Under the pieces are notes generated by a model. It had not been told where the DNA came from, ran no database searches, and saw only the letters and a program-made list of their open reading frames with translations. This document shows, one piece after another, positions 1 to 6,648 of a DNA stretch of 52,558 nucleotides (positions are counted from its first letter, which is position 1; each line of letters begins with the position of its first letter). Made by a program: the position numbers and the translations under genes. This stretch comes from a virus: positions 1-52,558 of IMG/VR virus record IMGVR_UViG_3300020351_000002. The stretch is one strand, 5' to 3'.

Positions 1-42
1 CCAAACTCCCCTGCATCCGTACCATTAGGACACCCCCACGGC

Positions 43-64
43 TTTCAACCTTTAAACGTTGAAA
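43..64. repeat. Early palindrome, copy 1
   Basis: First member of a 22-bp palindrome family: half-site TTTCAAYYTTT followed by its inverse. Here the left arm is the consensus TTTCAACCTTT and the right arm has one changed base. It lies 21 bp upstream of the -35 box of the first promoter. Confidence 0.85.
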
Positions 65-69
65 CATTC

Positions 70-90
70 TTTCAACTTTAAGACTTGACA
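70..90. repeat. Degenerate early palindrome overlapping a -35 box
   Basis: A 21-bp imperfect copy of the early palindrome. The left arm reads TTTCAACTTT; the right arm is degenerate and its last six bases are the TTGACA -35 box of the promoter at 85-114. A protein binding here would be expected to block or assist RNA polymerase. That role is inferred. Confidence 0.6.
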
Positions 91-114
91 GATAGAAATT
101 GCTCGGGATATAAA
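85..114 (+). promoter_or_regulatory. Early sigma70-type promoter
   Basis: TTGACA at 85-90 and TATAAA at 109-114 are separated by 18 bp, close to the bacterial housekeeping consensus. It reads into the gene starting at 164 and probably starts the early plus-strand block. The -35 box sits inside a degenerate copy of the early palindrome. Confidence 0.75.
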
Positions 115-163
115 GGGTTTAACTTAAACAGGCCGAGGGGCCACCACAAAAGGAGCACAGGCA

Positions 164-1159
164 ATGGCACGTAAGAGTAAAAAGACTACCAGCAAGGCGC
201 GTACTTCATCGATTACCAGCAAGCCAAAGAATAAGACAAAGCAGATTAGGGCTACGGGCGTTCGCGGCGATGCTATCGCGAAGGGACAGGACCACGGGAC
301 GGCGATCACGGAGTTTCAGGCGATTGTGAACGGCGCTACCGCTGGCTTTCTATCTCAGGAAAGATTTGCGGACTCCGGACTGCGATCCATTGATATGAGC
401 TACGGCGCTGGATTGACTGGCAAGGGTACAGGCTTCAAGACCTTGACTACGAGGGAGGATAATCAGCCCTTGCACGTAGCAAGTTACACGATCTCCAGTG
501 TGCGCCATGATGACGGCAATTATCAGGCCACAGGAAGGCACCATTTGGCAGGGATCTGCTCAGACACTGGTAGCCCTACCGCGCAAGCAATCGCAGCCAG
601 TCTCCAGGCTTCAGTCTCAATGCGCTCTAGCATGAAGAGAGCCCGCGACCATGTTGCGAAGCTTGAGCGGCAAGGGAAGGTCAAGGCCACCAACAATGAA
701 GACCGTGAACAGGCTATCAGGGCGCGTGGTTCGTTCGTGCCTAACTCTGCTTTTGGCAAGGGTCTTATCCCTAGTTATGGGGCTGTCATGCTTGAACCAG
801 GACCAAAGCGCACCACAGGCAGCAACACCGTCTCCTATCCCCTGCCTACACTGAGCAAGGAGGGGCTCGAATACTTCGCAGACGCTATCAAGGCAGGTGA
901 CGCGATCATGCGACCTATTCAGCCCTGTTACGCGCCAAATAAAAAGCAAGCGCCAAAGACTGCTAGCAAGGCAATGCTTGCCCTGGGTCTGGACTGCGAA
1001 GGAGCGCGCCTTAGAGAGTTCCGCGCATCTATCGGCCTTGAAGGCAAGGGCTCAGCTACTAAGCACGCTCGACAGTGTCTAGCAGCGCTCGTAACGGCTG
1101 GACTGCTAGCACCCGACATGATCGGGGAAGTAGCAGCAGCTAGCGCGAAAGCCTCCTAG
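164..1159 (+). CDS. First early protein, unknown function, Lys-rich N-terminus
   Basis: 331 residues, ATG start with an AAAGGAG-like ribosome binding site at about 148-155. I do not recognise the family. The first 35 residues are rich in Lys, Ser and Thr and look disordered and basic, which would suit nucleic-acid contact. The rest is soluble with no membrane segment. Residues around 130-165 and the C-terminal third are Ala-rich and probably helical. It is the first gene behind the strongest promoter seen in the window, so it is likely made immediately after infection. The 3' end is unusually rich in the tetranucleotide CTAG. Confidence 0.85.
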   Translation: MARKSKKTTSKARTSSITSKPKNKTKQIRATGVRGDAIAKGQDHGTAITEFQAIVNGATAGFLSQERFADSGLRSIDMSYGAGLTGKGTGFKTLTTREDNQPLHVASYTISSVRHDDGNYQATGRHHLAGICSDTGSPTAQAIAASLQASVSMRSSMKRARDHVAKLERQGKVKATNNEDREQAIRARGSFVPNSAFGKGLIPSYGAVMLEPGPKRTTGSNTVSYPLPTLSKEGLEYFADAIKAGDAIMRPIQPCYAPNKKQAPKTASKAMLALGLDCEGARLREFRASIGLEGKGSATKHARQCLAALVTAGLLAPDMIGEVAAASAKAS

Positions 1160-1190
1160 CAGGGGAGCGTCCTAGCAGGCTGCGCGCTCC
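1154..1190 (+). terminator. Inverted and direct repeats after the first gene, possible terminator
   Basis: TCCTAGCAGG occurs twice (1154-1163 and 1170-1179). GGAGCG at 1164-1169 can pair with CGCTCC at 1185-1190. The stem overlaps the end of the first gene but is not followed by a run of T, so termination is only a guess. Confidence 0.3.
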
Positions 1191-1205
1191 TTGCGCGTGG
1201 CCTTG

Positions 1206-1254
1206 CTAGGTGCTGTTCAGTGCTCTGTCTTACAGGGTAGTGATTAGCACCTAG
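1206..1254. repeat. Long inverted repeat with internal hairpin
   Basis: CTAGGTGCT at 1206-1214 is exactly inverted at 1246-1254. Inside the loop, CTGT and ACAG (1225-1228 and 1232-1235) can form a second small stem. It sits in the 148-bp non-coding gap between the first and second genes. The function is unknown. Confidence 0.55.
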
Positions 1255-1266
1255 TCAATCGTCAAT

Positions 1267-1288
1267 CTTCAATCTTTAAAGGTTGAAA
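1267..1288. repeat. Early palindrome, copy 2
   Basis: Left arm CTTCAATCTTT, right arm AAAGGTTGAAA. It lies immediately upstream of the ribosome binding site AAAGGAG (1294-1300) of the gene at 1308. Confidence 0.85.
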
Positions 1289-1307
1289 CATTCAAAGGAG
1301 TGAAGAC

Positions 1308-1523
1308 ATGGAAGTAGCAATAAGCAACCTGAGCAGGGCAACGACTACCTATATAGCGTCCTGCGAGGAAGATTGCAGGGACAAGACGGACCTAGCCGTA
1401 TACCGGCTGTGCGTAGAGCATGACGACACCGTTGTGATGGGCCGATGTATCGGAACACCTATGCGAATCGTTGAAGACATGCGAGACACTGAGCGCAAGC
1501 GAATAGCCGAGATGGGGGGATGA
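1308..1523 (+). CDS. Small early protein, unknown
   Basis: 71 residues, ATG start with AAAGGAG seven bases upstream and an early palindrome just before that. Soluble and acidic, with three Cys residues in the first half and one later. No family recognised. The stop codon is followed after one base by the ATG of the next gene, so the two are translated as a pair. Confidence 0.75.
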   Translation: MEVAISNLSRATTTYIASCEEDCRDKTDLAVYRLCVEHDDTVVMGRCIGTPMRIVEDMRDTERKRIAEMGG

Positions 1524-1524
1524 C

Positions 1525-1884
1525 ATGACCGAGGACAACGACAGATACATAGTCACCATATACGGAGACGGGGATTGCATTACGCGATTCGCTAAGTACG
1601 GCAGGCAAGGGCACATCGAAGCCATTGAGTCGGTGGATTGGGAGGTACATAACAAGCATGCAAGGCGTGCGACCGTAGAGCGAGAGCTACCAGGGGGCGA
1701 GCTAAAGATGGTCTACGAGCGGGAGCAGGACACCTATGAGGTGACCGGGGTAGACCGATCCGGCAGGCGATTTAAGCAAGCATATAAAAGCAAGTTTTTC
1801 GCTATGGGAGTCAACCTATGGCGAGGCAGCGTATGGCATGTGCGAGACGGGAAGCGAAAGCTGATCAAGCGAGTAACCAACTAA
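1525..1884 (+). CDS. Early protein, unknown
   Basis: 119 residues. The ATG lies one base after the stop of the preceding gene, which marks an operon. Charged and soluble; the middle has alternating beta-type segments and the C-terminus is basic (ending in a Lys/Arg-rich stretch). I do not recognise a family. The early palindrome at 1890-1911 follows within six bases of the stop. Confidence 0.75.
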   Translation: MTEDNDRYIVTIYGDGDCITRFAKYGRQGHIEAIESVDWEVHNKHARRATVERELPGGELKMVYEREQDTYEVTGVDRSGRRFKQAYKSKFFAMGVNLWRGSVWHVRDGKRKLIKRVTN

Positions 1885-1889
1885 CAACC

Positions 1890-1911
1890 TTTCAACCTTT
1901 AAAAGTTGAAA
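1890..1911. repeat. Early palindrome, copy 3
   Basis: Left arm TTTCAACCTTT, right arm AAAAGTTGAAA, one mismatch between arms. The ribosome binding site AAAGGAGG (1915-1922) of the next gene follows directly. Confidence 0.85.
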
Positions 1912-1929
1912 GCCAAAGGAGGAGAGAAA

Positions 1930-2172
1930 ATGGAAGGCTTACCAGTTTGGATCGTGGCCTATGGCGAAGCATATCAAGGGTACACGGTCGCCCCAGAAAT
2001 ACCTGCTCGCACTAGTTACATAGCGCAACAGATAGCAGCGCGAGAGTATGCAGAGGAAAGTCTTATATGGGGAGATGAAGTTATGACGCGGGAAGATCGC
2101 GAGGATGGATCGGTAATGTGGTCAAAGGGCTGTGATCGCGTCTACCTGCTTCCCTTGCGAGTGGAGATCTAA
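1930..2172 (+). CDS. Small early protein, unknown
   Basis: 80 residues. The ATG at 1930 is chosen because AAAGGAGG ends eight bases upstream; an in-frame TTG at 1906 lies inside the palindrome and is rejected. Soluble and acidic, beginning with a hydrophobic strand (PVWIVAYGEAYQGY) and containing several Trp and Tyr. Such early proteins in other phages often inhibit host proteins, but nothing here identifies a target. Confidence 0.75.
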   Translation: MEGLPVWIVAYGEAYQGYTVAPEIPARTSYIAQQIAAREYAEESLIWGDEVMTREDREDGSVMWSKGCDRVYLLPLRVEI

Positions 2173-2174
2173 AG

Positions 2175-2196
2175 TTTCAACTTTTAAAAGTTGAAA
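2175..2196. repeat. Early palindrome, copy 4 (perfect)
   Basis: Perfect 22-bp palindrome with half-site TTTCAACTTTT. Relative to the commoner CC form, both arms carry the T/A variant, so symmetry is kept. Confidence 0.9.
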
Positions 2197-2219
2197 GCTG
2201 GCAGGGAAGGGGAAATCCA

Positions 2220-2402
2220 ATGCCAATTTGGAATGAAGAGAGGCTAGATCCTGGCATCGATCTACGCCGCCAAAATGCGACGATTAGAGCACGGCTAAGC
2301 CGACAACGGATTACAGATCCACAGCCGATATGTGAAGCAAACGAGTCACCGCGAATCAACACGGTGATCGATTCTCAATCTTTAAAAGTTGAAAGGGAGT
2401 AG
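2220..2402 (+). CDS. Very small early protein, unknown
   Basis: 60 residues, ATG preceded by AAGGGGAAA. It follows a perfect early palindrome, as the other early genes do. The product is charged (many Arg, Asp, Asn) and has no recognisable domain. The last ten codons run through the next palindrome (2373-2394) and the stop TAG lies just upstream of the next ATG. The position and spacing support it; the composition is less convincing than its neighbours. Confidence 0.5.
   Translation: MPIWNEERLDPGIDLRRQNATIRARLSRQRITDPQPICEANESPRINTVIDSQSLKVERE
2373..2394. repeat. Early palindrome, copy 5
   Basis: Left arm TCTCAATCTTT, right arm AAAAGTTGAAA. This copy lies inside the 3' end of the preceding small gene and 12 bp upstream of the next ATG. 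Confidence 0.8.
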
Positions 2403-2406
2403 AAAA

Positions 2407-2808
2407 ATGACACGCACGAAAAGGATAAAGGTCGTCAGAGATATGGCCCAGCGCATCCGATATGTCTGCGACACGCAAAGCATCTATCGTTTTCGCGACA
2501 TCGAAAGCACCATCAGGAAGCAAGAGCGCCAACACCGCAAGGGCTACGGGGCCAGTGGATACCGGGAGCCAGTCGCCGTCGCCGTCGATTACTTCATTGT
2601 TCGCTGCTTTGCCGACGCATTCCGGGTGGTGCGAGATACCGAAACGGCGCGGGATGTGCTGGATAATCTCGGTGTTCGTCTTGATTACCTGATGGCGATC
2701 TCCGTGGTCGCTCAATATGAAGCCGAGATCACCTCCTCTGTCCACGTTGGCGACCTAATGGAAGCCGCAGACACCCTCGACTATTCAGACGACATCGCGC
2801 GCAGATAG
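2407..2808 (+). CDS. Early protein, unknown, basic N-terminus
   Basis: 133 residues, ATG at 2407 with GGGAG at 2395-2399. The first 55 residues are strongly basic, the second half acidic and probably helical. Charge asymmetry of this kind is common in small nucleic-acid-associated phage proteins, but no domain is recognised. An upstream in-frame TTG inside the palindrome is not used as the start because the ribosome binding site fits the ATG. Confidence 0.75.
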   Translation: MTRTKRIKVVRDMAQRIRYVCDTQSIYRFRDIESTIRKQERQHRKGYGASGYREPVAVAVDYFIVRCFADAFRVVRDTETARDVLDNLGVRLDYLMAISVVAQYEAEITSSVHVGDLMEAADTLDYSDDIARR

Positions 2809-2819
2809 CGGCGATGAAC

Positions 2820-2841
2820 TCTCAACCTTTAAAGATTGAAA
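2820..2841. repeat. Early palindrome, copy 6
   Basis: Left arm TCTCAACCTTT, right arm AAAGATTGAAA. It abuts the AAGGAG ribosome binding site of the gene at 2854. Confidence 0.85.
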
Positions 2842-2853
2842 AGGAGCAACGGC

Positions 2854-3081
2854 ATGACTGAAGCACAACTCACCTCAATTAAGAGGCTCGTCTCTACTTA
2901 CAACTCAACCTTAGAGCACACCAGTGTCCTGCATGACATAGACGGTACCGGGATTATGGGCCTACCACCTGGATGGATCCTTGTGAACGTGTGCCGAACC
3001 GAGGTTGGCAAGCAGCCACACCAATGCAATTCGATAATCGTACAGGCTGGCATCGCTCCCGATGGCAGCGTCTCAACCTAA
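2854..3081 (+). CDS. Small early protein, unknown
   Basis: 75 residues, ATG at 2854 with AAGGAG at 2841-2846. The N-terminal third is helical (TEAQLTSIKRLVSTYNSTLE); the remainder looks like beta strands with two Cys. No family recognised. The reading frame closes at TAA and a damaged palindrome and gene fragment follow. Confidence 0.7.
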   Translation: MTEAQLTSIKRLVSTYNSTLEHTSVLHDIDGTGIMGLPPGWILVNVCRTEVGKQPHQCNSIIVQAGIAPDGSVST

Positions 3082-3087
3082 CAATAA

Positions 3088-3246
3088 TTCTCAACCTTTA
3101 AAAAGTCGGGCCTGTCAGTCTCTCACGAGGCGGGCGGCACGGTTCGTATATTCACGCCAAAGATGTCTAAGTTTGATGTCGTTGCCGGATGGAGCGACTG
3201 CAAGGGCGGGCGATTCGTTGTCAGGGAGACAACGAAGTCCGCGTAA
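3088..3246 (+). pseudogene. Truncated early gene fragment
   Basis: An open frame from 3088 to the TAA at 3244-3246 encodes a protein-like tail (GLSVSHEAGGTVRIFTPKMS and onward), but has no ATG near its beginning and no ribosome binding site. The only ATG is internal at 3163 with poor upstream context. Together with the damaged palindrome just before it, this suggests a deletion that removed the right half of the palindrome, the ribosome binding site and the 5' end of a former early gene. A short protein started at 3163 (27 residues) cannot be excluded. Confidence 0.45.
3089..3110. repeat. Early palindrome with decayed right arm
   Basis: The left arm TCTCAACCTTT and the centre AAA are intact, but the right arm is replaced by sequence that does not match. 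The usual ribosome binding site and ATG that follow the other copies are missing here. Confidence 0.65.
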
Positions 3247-3279
3247 CTGCCCAGCGATGGGCAATGGAAGGAGAGAGAG

Positions 3280-3489
3280 ATGACCATTAGTCAAGTTGAT
3301 CGAAGCACTGTGAAGATGCTCCTTGATGAGGCGGAGGAGGCTCTGGGCCGAATCGCCATGAGGCACGGCATCGTCGTGTCTAGGAAGCACTGCACATACT
3401 CCAAGACCGAGGTCCCCGTGGCTTTCAAGTTCGTCATCCCTGAGAGGGCCGAGGACGGAACGGCTATCGACCCGATTGAAAAGGAGTGA
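3280..3489 (+). CDS. Small conserved-looking phage protein, unknown
   Basis: 69 residues, ATG with GGAAGGAG upstream. An N-terminal helix (residues 5-28, VDRSTVKMLLDEAEEALGRI) is followed by a His-Gly turn and a beta segment. The layout 'helix, A-x-x-H-G, then beta' is familiar from small proteins of unknown role in many lytic phages. The family assignment is an impression from pattern and not a proven match. The stop is four bases before the next ATG. Confidence 0.75.
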   Translation: MTISQVDRSTVKMLLDEAEEALGRIAMRHGIVVSRKHCTYSKTEVPVAFKFVIPERAEDGTAIDPIEKE

Positions 3490-3493
3490 AGGC

Positions 3494-3784
3494 ATGACTG
3501 GATACGCATGGGTGATCACAAGGGACCGTATTGATGGCGGCATGGAAAATGGAACGGTCGGATCATGGAAAGCGGCGCTAAGTGCTGCCGAGATCCGTTC
3601 GAGCGAAGGCGGTGAGCGGTTCTCGATGTACGACGACGACGGGAACTGTTGCTACGAGGGGATCTTTGTAGGCGACGACGATGCCACCGGGTTCGAGCCT
3701 CTCAAAGACTTCGGGATACCGAACGCGGGGTGCACAGAAATACGCTACCGCAACCCGAACACCGGGAAGATGGAGCGTCTCTAA
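3494..3784 (+). CDS. Small conserved phage protein, unknown
   Basis: 96 residues, ATG at 3494 with AAGGAG at 3481-3486 overlapping the end of the previous gene. It opens with YAWVITRDRI and later has FSMYDDDGNCCYEGIFVGDD and DFGIPNAGCTEIRY. These motifs occur in a widespread small protein of phages and actinobacteria whose function is unknown. The fold is probably mostly beta. It forms an operon with the gene at 3280. Confidence 0.8.
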   Translation: MTGYAWVITRDRIDGGMENGTVGSWKAALSAAEIRSSEGGERFSMYDDDGNCCYEGIFVGDDDATGFEPLKDFGIPNAGCTEIRYRNPNTGKMERL

Positions 3785-3785
3785 A

Positions 3786-3807
3786 ACTCAACCTTTAAAG
3801 ATTGAAA
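3786..3807. repeat. Early palindrome, copy 8
   Basis: Left arm ACTCAACCTTT, right arm AAAGATTGAAA; seven bases upstream of the next ATG. Confidence 0.85.
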
Positions 3808-3814
3808 AGAAGAC

Positions 3815-4129
3815 ATGAATAACGAACACAAGCCTAAGCCACGGCGCTCGCCGTGGAGAATCCATCGCCTTGAAAAAGGCTTTGAGATCTTTTGGAGAGA
3901 CGACGGCGATGGGGTCGAGTCTTACACTTACGTCGCAACAGCCCGCCAACACAGCAACGCCAGACGCATAGCCGCTGCGCCTGAAATGCTGGCTGTATTG
4001 GTGGCGGCGCGGGCAAGCATCTCCGACGCCCTGAGCCCAGACCCGTCGACAGACTGGAGAGACAGCCTAACCGACGCACTAGACGCAATTAACGCAACCA
4101 TTAACGACGCAACCAAGGAGGAAGCATGA
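3815..4129 (+). CDS. Small phage protein with an 'ANARRIAAAPEML'-type motif
   Basis: 104 residues, ATG at 3815 with the purine-rich AAAAGAAG just upstream. Residues about 48-62 (NARRIAAAPEMLAVLVAA) match a motif found in many early proteins of temperate and lytic phages, usually written NAxxIAAAPDLL; its function is unknown. The N-terminus is basic (KPKPRRSPWR). The stop overlaps the next start as ATGA. Confidence 0.75.
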   Translation: MNNEHKPKPRRSPWRIHRLEKGFEIFWRDDGDGVESYTYVATARQHSNARRIAAAPEMLAVLVAARASISDALSPDPSTDWRDSLTDALDAINATINDATKEEA

Positions 4130-4623
4130 ACTTCGCAACATACCTACCCATACCACCAGACCTTCTAGAGCTTCCCAAAGCCACGGCGATTCGTGGCTGG
4201 ATAGGGCTAGACCACCGACTGCTAGATGGCACACGGATCAGACCGAGAATTAGGACAGCCGTGAACGCTATCGCATGGGCGCAGGCTGGGGGCACGGCCC
4301 CTATGGTTGTCCAGGAAGGCTACGTCACACGCAAGGAAGGCGAGACGACTCACACAGCAGAAGAGTTTGTGGAGCAATACCGTCGATCACGCGAAGAGAT
4401 AGACATTCTGATCTACGAGGTACGAACTGCCGCGGGAGCAAGTATAGGCATACCCGTAGCAAAGGACGCAGCCGACAGCGAAGAGGGCAGGATAGAGCTT
4501 GTCATGTCGATGATTGACAAAAACCTGCTCATTGAACTGGGATTAACGATCACTCTCCTCAGAGAGGAGCGCGGCCCGCGATACAGGGCAAAAAACTTTC
4601 AATCTTTAAAGGTTGAAAGCTAA
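4126..4623 (+). CDS. Early protein, unknown
   Basis: 165 residues, ATG overlapping the preceding stop with AAGGAGGAA upstream, so translation is coupled. Soluble, helical in the second half, no motif recognised. The last nine codons read through the palindrome at 4597-4618, so the element also encodes part of this C-terminus. Confidence 0.8.
   Translation: MNFATYLPIPPDLLELPKATAIRGWIGLDHRLLDGTRIRPRIRTAVNAIAWAQAGGTAPMVVQEGYVTRKEGETTHTAEEFVEQYRRSREEIDILIYEVRTAAGASIGIPVAKDAADSEEGRIELVMSMIDKNLLIELGLTITLLREERGPRYRAKNFQSLKVES
4597..4618. repeat. Early palindrome, copy 9
   Basis: Left arm TTTCAATCTTT, right arm AAAGGTTGAAA, one mismatch. It lies within the 3' end of the preceding gene and 27 bp upstream of a possible -35 box. 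Confidence 0.85.
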
Positions 4624-4644
4624 AAGCACCTTGCACATGTCAGG

Positions 4645-4678
4645 TTGACAGCCTGCAATCTATAGAGTAAGGTATACA
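4645..4678 (+). promoter_or_regulatory. Possible promoter ahead of the GP88-like gene
   Basis: TTGACA at 4645-4650 is a perfect -35 box. The best-spaced -10 (4668-4673, TAAGGT, 17 bp) is poor; a better -10 (TATACA, 4673-4678) needs a 22-bp spacer. The promoter is therefore likely but its exact form is unsure. It lies directly after an early palindrome. Confidence 0.4.
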
Positions 4679-4702
4679 CTCAACGTCAAGGAAGGGGTTC
4701 CA

Positions 4703-5542
4703 ATGACACCAATAACAAACAAGGGCGTTCGCTCTGTAATTGTCTGGCTCGGTTTTGATCCAGACAGTGACGATTTAATAGACAGCCTCCGATACACCAA
4801 GAGCGGAAGGCTCAGGCGGCTGTTTGGCAAGAACTTCAAGTGTGAGATGGGGGAATTGCAGGCTGTACTGACTGCGGTATTACACCTGTCGCCATGGAAA
4901 GAGGCTGGCTTCAATACCTGCGCCTTTGCTGGGGCATGTGCCGAGGTCTGCATCAAGACGACCGGACAGTGCGTGACAAACACGGCGCTTCGCTCTCGCA
5001 TCTGTAAGACGCTCTACTTCTTTCTATTCCGAGAGGAGTTTCTCGATCAGTTGCGGATGGAGATTCGCCAGCACATTTACATGGCGAAGATCAAGGGCAT
5101 GCGAGCAGCTATCAGGCTGAACGCTACGAGCGACATTCTATGGGAGCGCACGGGGATCATCGATGAGTTCCCAGAGGTGCAGTTTTACGACTACACGAAG
5201 ATCCCTTTAGAGAAGCGCAACCCACCACCTAACTACCACCTGACGTTCAGCCTAAGCGAGGACCCGAAGTCTATGGGTAGGGCCTTGTCGTATCTGGAGG
5301 CGGGACACAACGCCGCGATGGTAGTGCAGACGCTTGACGGGATGAAGAGGGGCGACGCCAAGAGGGCATCCCAAAGTCTTGTGGAGGCTGGCTCATGGAA
5401 CGGATACCCAACCTTCTCTGGTGATAACAACGACATCAGGTTTTGGGATCCACCGGGAAGCTGGATTGTCCTGTACGCCAAGGGACCGGCGACAAAGGAC
5501 ACCTCTGGGTTTGTTCAACGCCTACCAATTATCAACCTTTAA
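4703..5542 (+). CDS. GP88-like phage protein with cysteine cluster
   Basis: 279 residues, ATG with AAGGAAGGGG upstream. A cysteine cluster (C73, C79, C83, C90, C101) sits after the motif HLSPWKEAGFNTC. This arrangement, followed by a helical FFLFREEFLDQL segment and an F-x-D-Y-T-K motif, resembles the 'gene product 88' family (PF17338-type) of phages, which has no established function. The cluster could hold a metal or iron-sulfur centre. The stop codon TAA comes from the centre of the next palindrome. The family call rests on motif memory. Confidence 0.6.
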   Translation: MTPITNKGVRSVIVWLGFDPDSDDLIDSLRYTKSGRLRRLFGKNFKCEMGELQAVLTAVLHLSPWKEAGFNTCAFAGACAEVCIKTTGQCVTNTALRSRICKTLYFFLFREEFLDQLRMEIRQHIYMAKIKGMRAAIRLNATSDILWERTGIIDEFPEVQFYDYTKIPLEKRNPPPNYHLTFSLSEDPKSMGRALSYLEAGHNAAMVVQTLDGMKRGDAKRASQSLVEAGSWNGYPTFSGDNNDIRFWDPPGSWIVLYAKGPATKDTSGFVQRLPIINL

Positions 5543-5551
5543 AGATTGAAA
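5530..5551. repeat. Early palindrome, copy 10
   Basis: Left arm TATCAACCTTT, right arm AAAGATTGAAA. Its central TTTAAA supplies the stop codon of the preceding gene, and AGAAGGAGG of the next gene follows. Confidence 0.85.
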
Positions 5552-5566
5552 CCAGAAGGAGGAAGC

Positions 5567-5740
5567 ATGAGTGAAGACGAATACATTTACATAAGCGTAA
5601 AGCTCTACCTCAAGGCAGGGCAAACGATGGAGTCTGTCCAAGAGATCGTGCAGGAAATGGACTACTCGTTTGCTCACAAGGAGTTGGTTGAGCATGAAAT
5701 CATAGAGATAACGGACACATCCATAGAGGGGGAAGTATGA
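5567..5740 (+). CDS. Very small conserved-looking phage protein
   Basis: 57 residues, ATG at 5567 with AGAAGGAGGAA ending five bases upstream. A beta strand (YIYISVKLYL) is followed by a helix and the ending HKELVEHEIIEI. The pattern 'VxLYLKxGxTxExVxEIVQEMDYSF' recalls short proteins seen across lytic podoviruses, function unknown. The stop overlaps the next ATG (ATGA). Confidence 0.75.
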   Translation: MSEDEYIYISVKLYLKAGQTMESVQEIVQEMDYSFAHKELVEHEIIEITDTSIEGEV

Positions 5741-6015
5741 GCAACATAAGGAGAATGTTCGAACTTTCCACCGTGCATGTTCCGGGGCCCGATCCCGACT
5801 GGGGCGACCTGAAGGTCAAGGACCATGAGTATGGGTGGGTCGTCTGGGTCTACGACCCCGACGACAACCTGTCGCCTGAATGGATGAAGCCGATCATGAA
5901 GTTGGCCTACAGCAAGAACTGCGCCCTCATCTTGTTCGACTCTGACGCTGGCGAGTGGGAGGACACCGAACTGCACAGCCTAACGCAGTTCCAAGATCTC
6001 TGGGAGGAAGTATGA
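5737..6015 (+). CDS. Small acidic protein, unknown
   Basis: 92 residues, start overlapping the previous stop. Acidic and Trp-rich (YGWVVWVYDPDDN). No family recognised. It is the second gene of a tightly coupled three-gene operon 5567-6272 and its own stop again overlaps the next ATG. Confidence 0.75.
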   Translation: MSNIRRMFELSTVHVPGPDPDWGDLKVKDHEYGWVVWVYDPDDNLSPEWMKPIMKLAYSKNCALILFDSDAGEWEDTELHSLTQFQDLWEEV

Positions 6016-6272
6016 GCAATCTATCCCCTGACTGGGGGAACTACTACGGCACCTGCATGGACTGCGGAGGGAGGTACCACGCTAGTGGTACGGAGCATTG
6101 CAACTGCGAAGAGTGTGAGAGATGTGAGGGAATCACAGCACCTGACGACCTGGACGAAGGGACCTGTCTTGGGTGCTGGGAAATGGGAGATGTGTGCTGC
6201 CCTGTCTGCAAGGAGTGGACGTTTAAAGAGCACCTTGAAGATGGGGCTTGCCCCGACTGTGTAACCCATTAA
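6012..6272 (+). CDS. Cysteine-rich zinc-ribbon-like protein
   Basis: 86 residues, ATG at 6012 overlapping the previous stop. At least five CxxC-type pairs are visible: CMDC, CEEC with ERC, CLGC, CCPVC and CPDC. That is enough ligands for two or three zinc sites, as in rubredoxin-like or zinc-ribbon proteins. The remainder is acidic, which argues against simple DNA binding and for protein contact. Third gene of the 5567-6272 operon. An in-frame start farther upstream would overlap the preceding gene deeply and is rejected. Confidence 0.75.
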   Translation: MSNLSPDWGNYYGTCMDCGGRYHASGTEHCNCEECERCEGITAPDDLDEGTCLGCWEMGDVCCPVCKEWTFKEHLEDGACPDCVTH

Positions 6273-6277
6273 CAGAC

Positions 6278-6299
6278 CTTCAACCTTTAGAGATTGAAG
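6278..6299. repeat. Early palindrome, copy 11 (slightly degenerate)
   Basis: Left arm CTTCAACCTTT, right arm AGAGATTGAAG; a base at the centre is changed. The outermost pair is C-G in place of T-A, so symmetry at that position is retained. Confidence 0.75.
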
Positions 6300-6320
6300 G
6301 CGTAGAAAGGAGAGGAAGGC

Positions 6321-6647
6321 ATGGCCGCTGTGGACAATGAATATATAAGCGCTCGAATTGCCGAGATAAGCGTCAGAGAGAAGGTCTCTGGCCTTAAAAA
6401 AACTATTGAAAGAGAAACCAAAAGAATAGAGGAGGCTGCACAGGTCGTTGATATGCAAATACAACAGCTATTAGAGGATATGAAGGGGGGCGACCCTTGT
6501 TCCGCTAACAGCTGGGGAGAGCCAGGTTTTAGGGCAATGCGTCAGGAACTAGACAGGCTTTATGGAAAAGTAAACTTTTACTCCGGGATGATGATGTCCC
6601 TAAGTCTGGTGAGCAACCACATAGACGTTCATTGGAAGGGGTTTTGA
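6321..6647 (+). CDS. Coiled-coil early protein, unknown
   Basis: 108 residues, ATG with GGAGAGG upstream. Residues 8-55 form a charged heptad-like helix (KKTIERETKRIEEAAQVV and around), and a second helix follows at 70-95. Likely an oligomer. No family recognised. Next gene begins one base after the stop. Confidence 0.75.
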   Translation: MAAVDNEYISARIAEISVREKVSGLKKTIERETKRIEEAAQVVDMQIQQLLEDMKGGDPCSANSWGEPGFRAMRQELDRLYGKVNFYSGMMMSLSLVSNHIDVHWKGF

Positions 6648-6648
6648 T

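Noticed and set aside
1906-2853. TTG starts inside the palindromes for genes at 1930, 2407 and 2854
   Set aside because: Each has a good ribosome binding site a normal distance before the later ATG, and the TTG would lie inside the repeat element.
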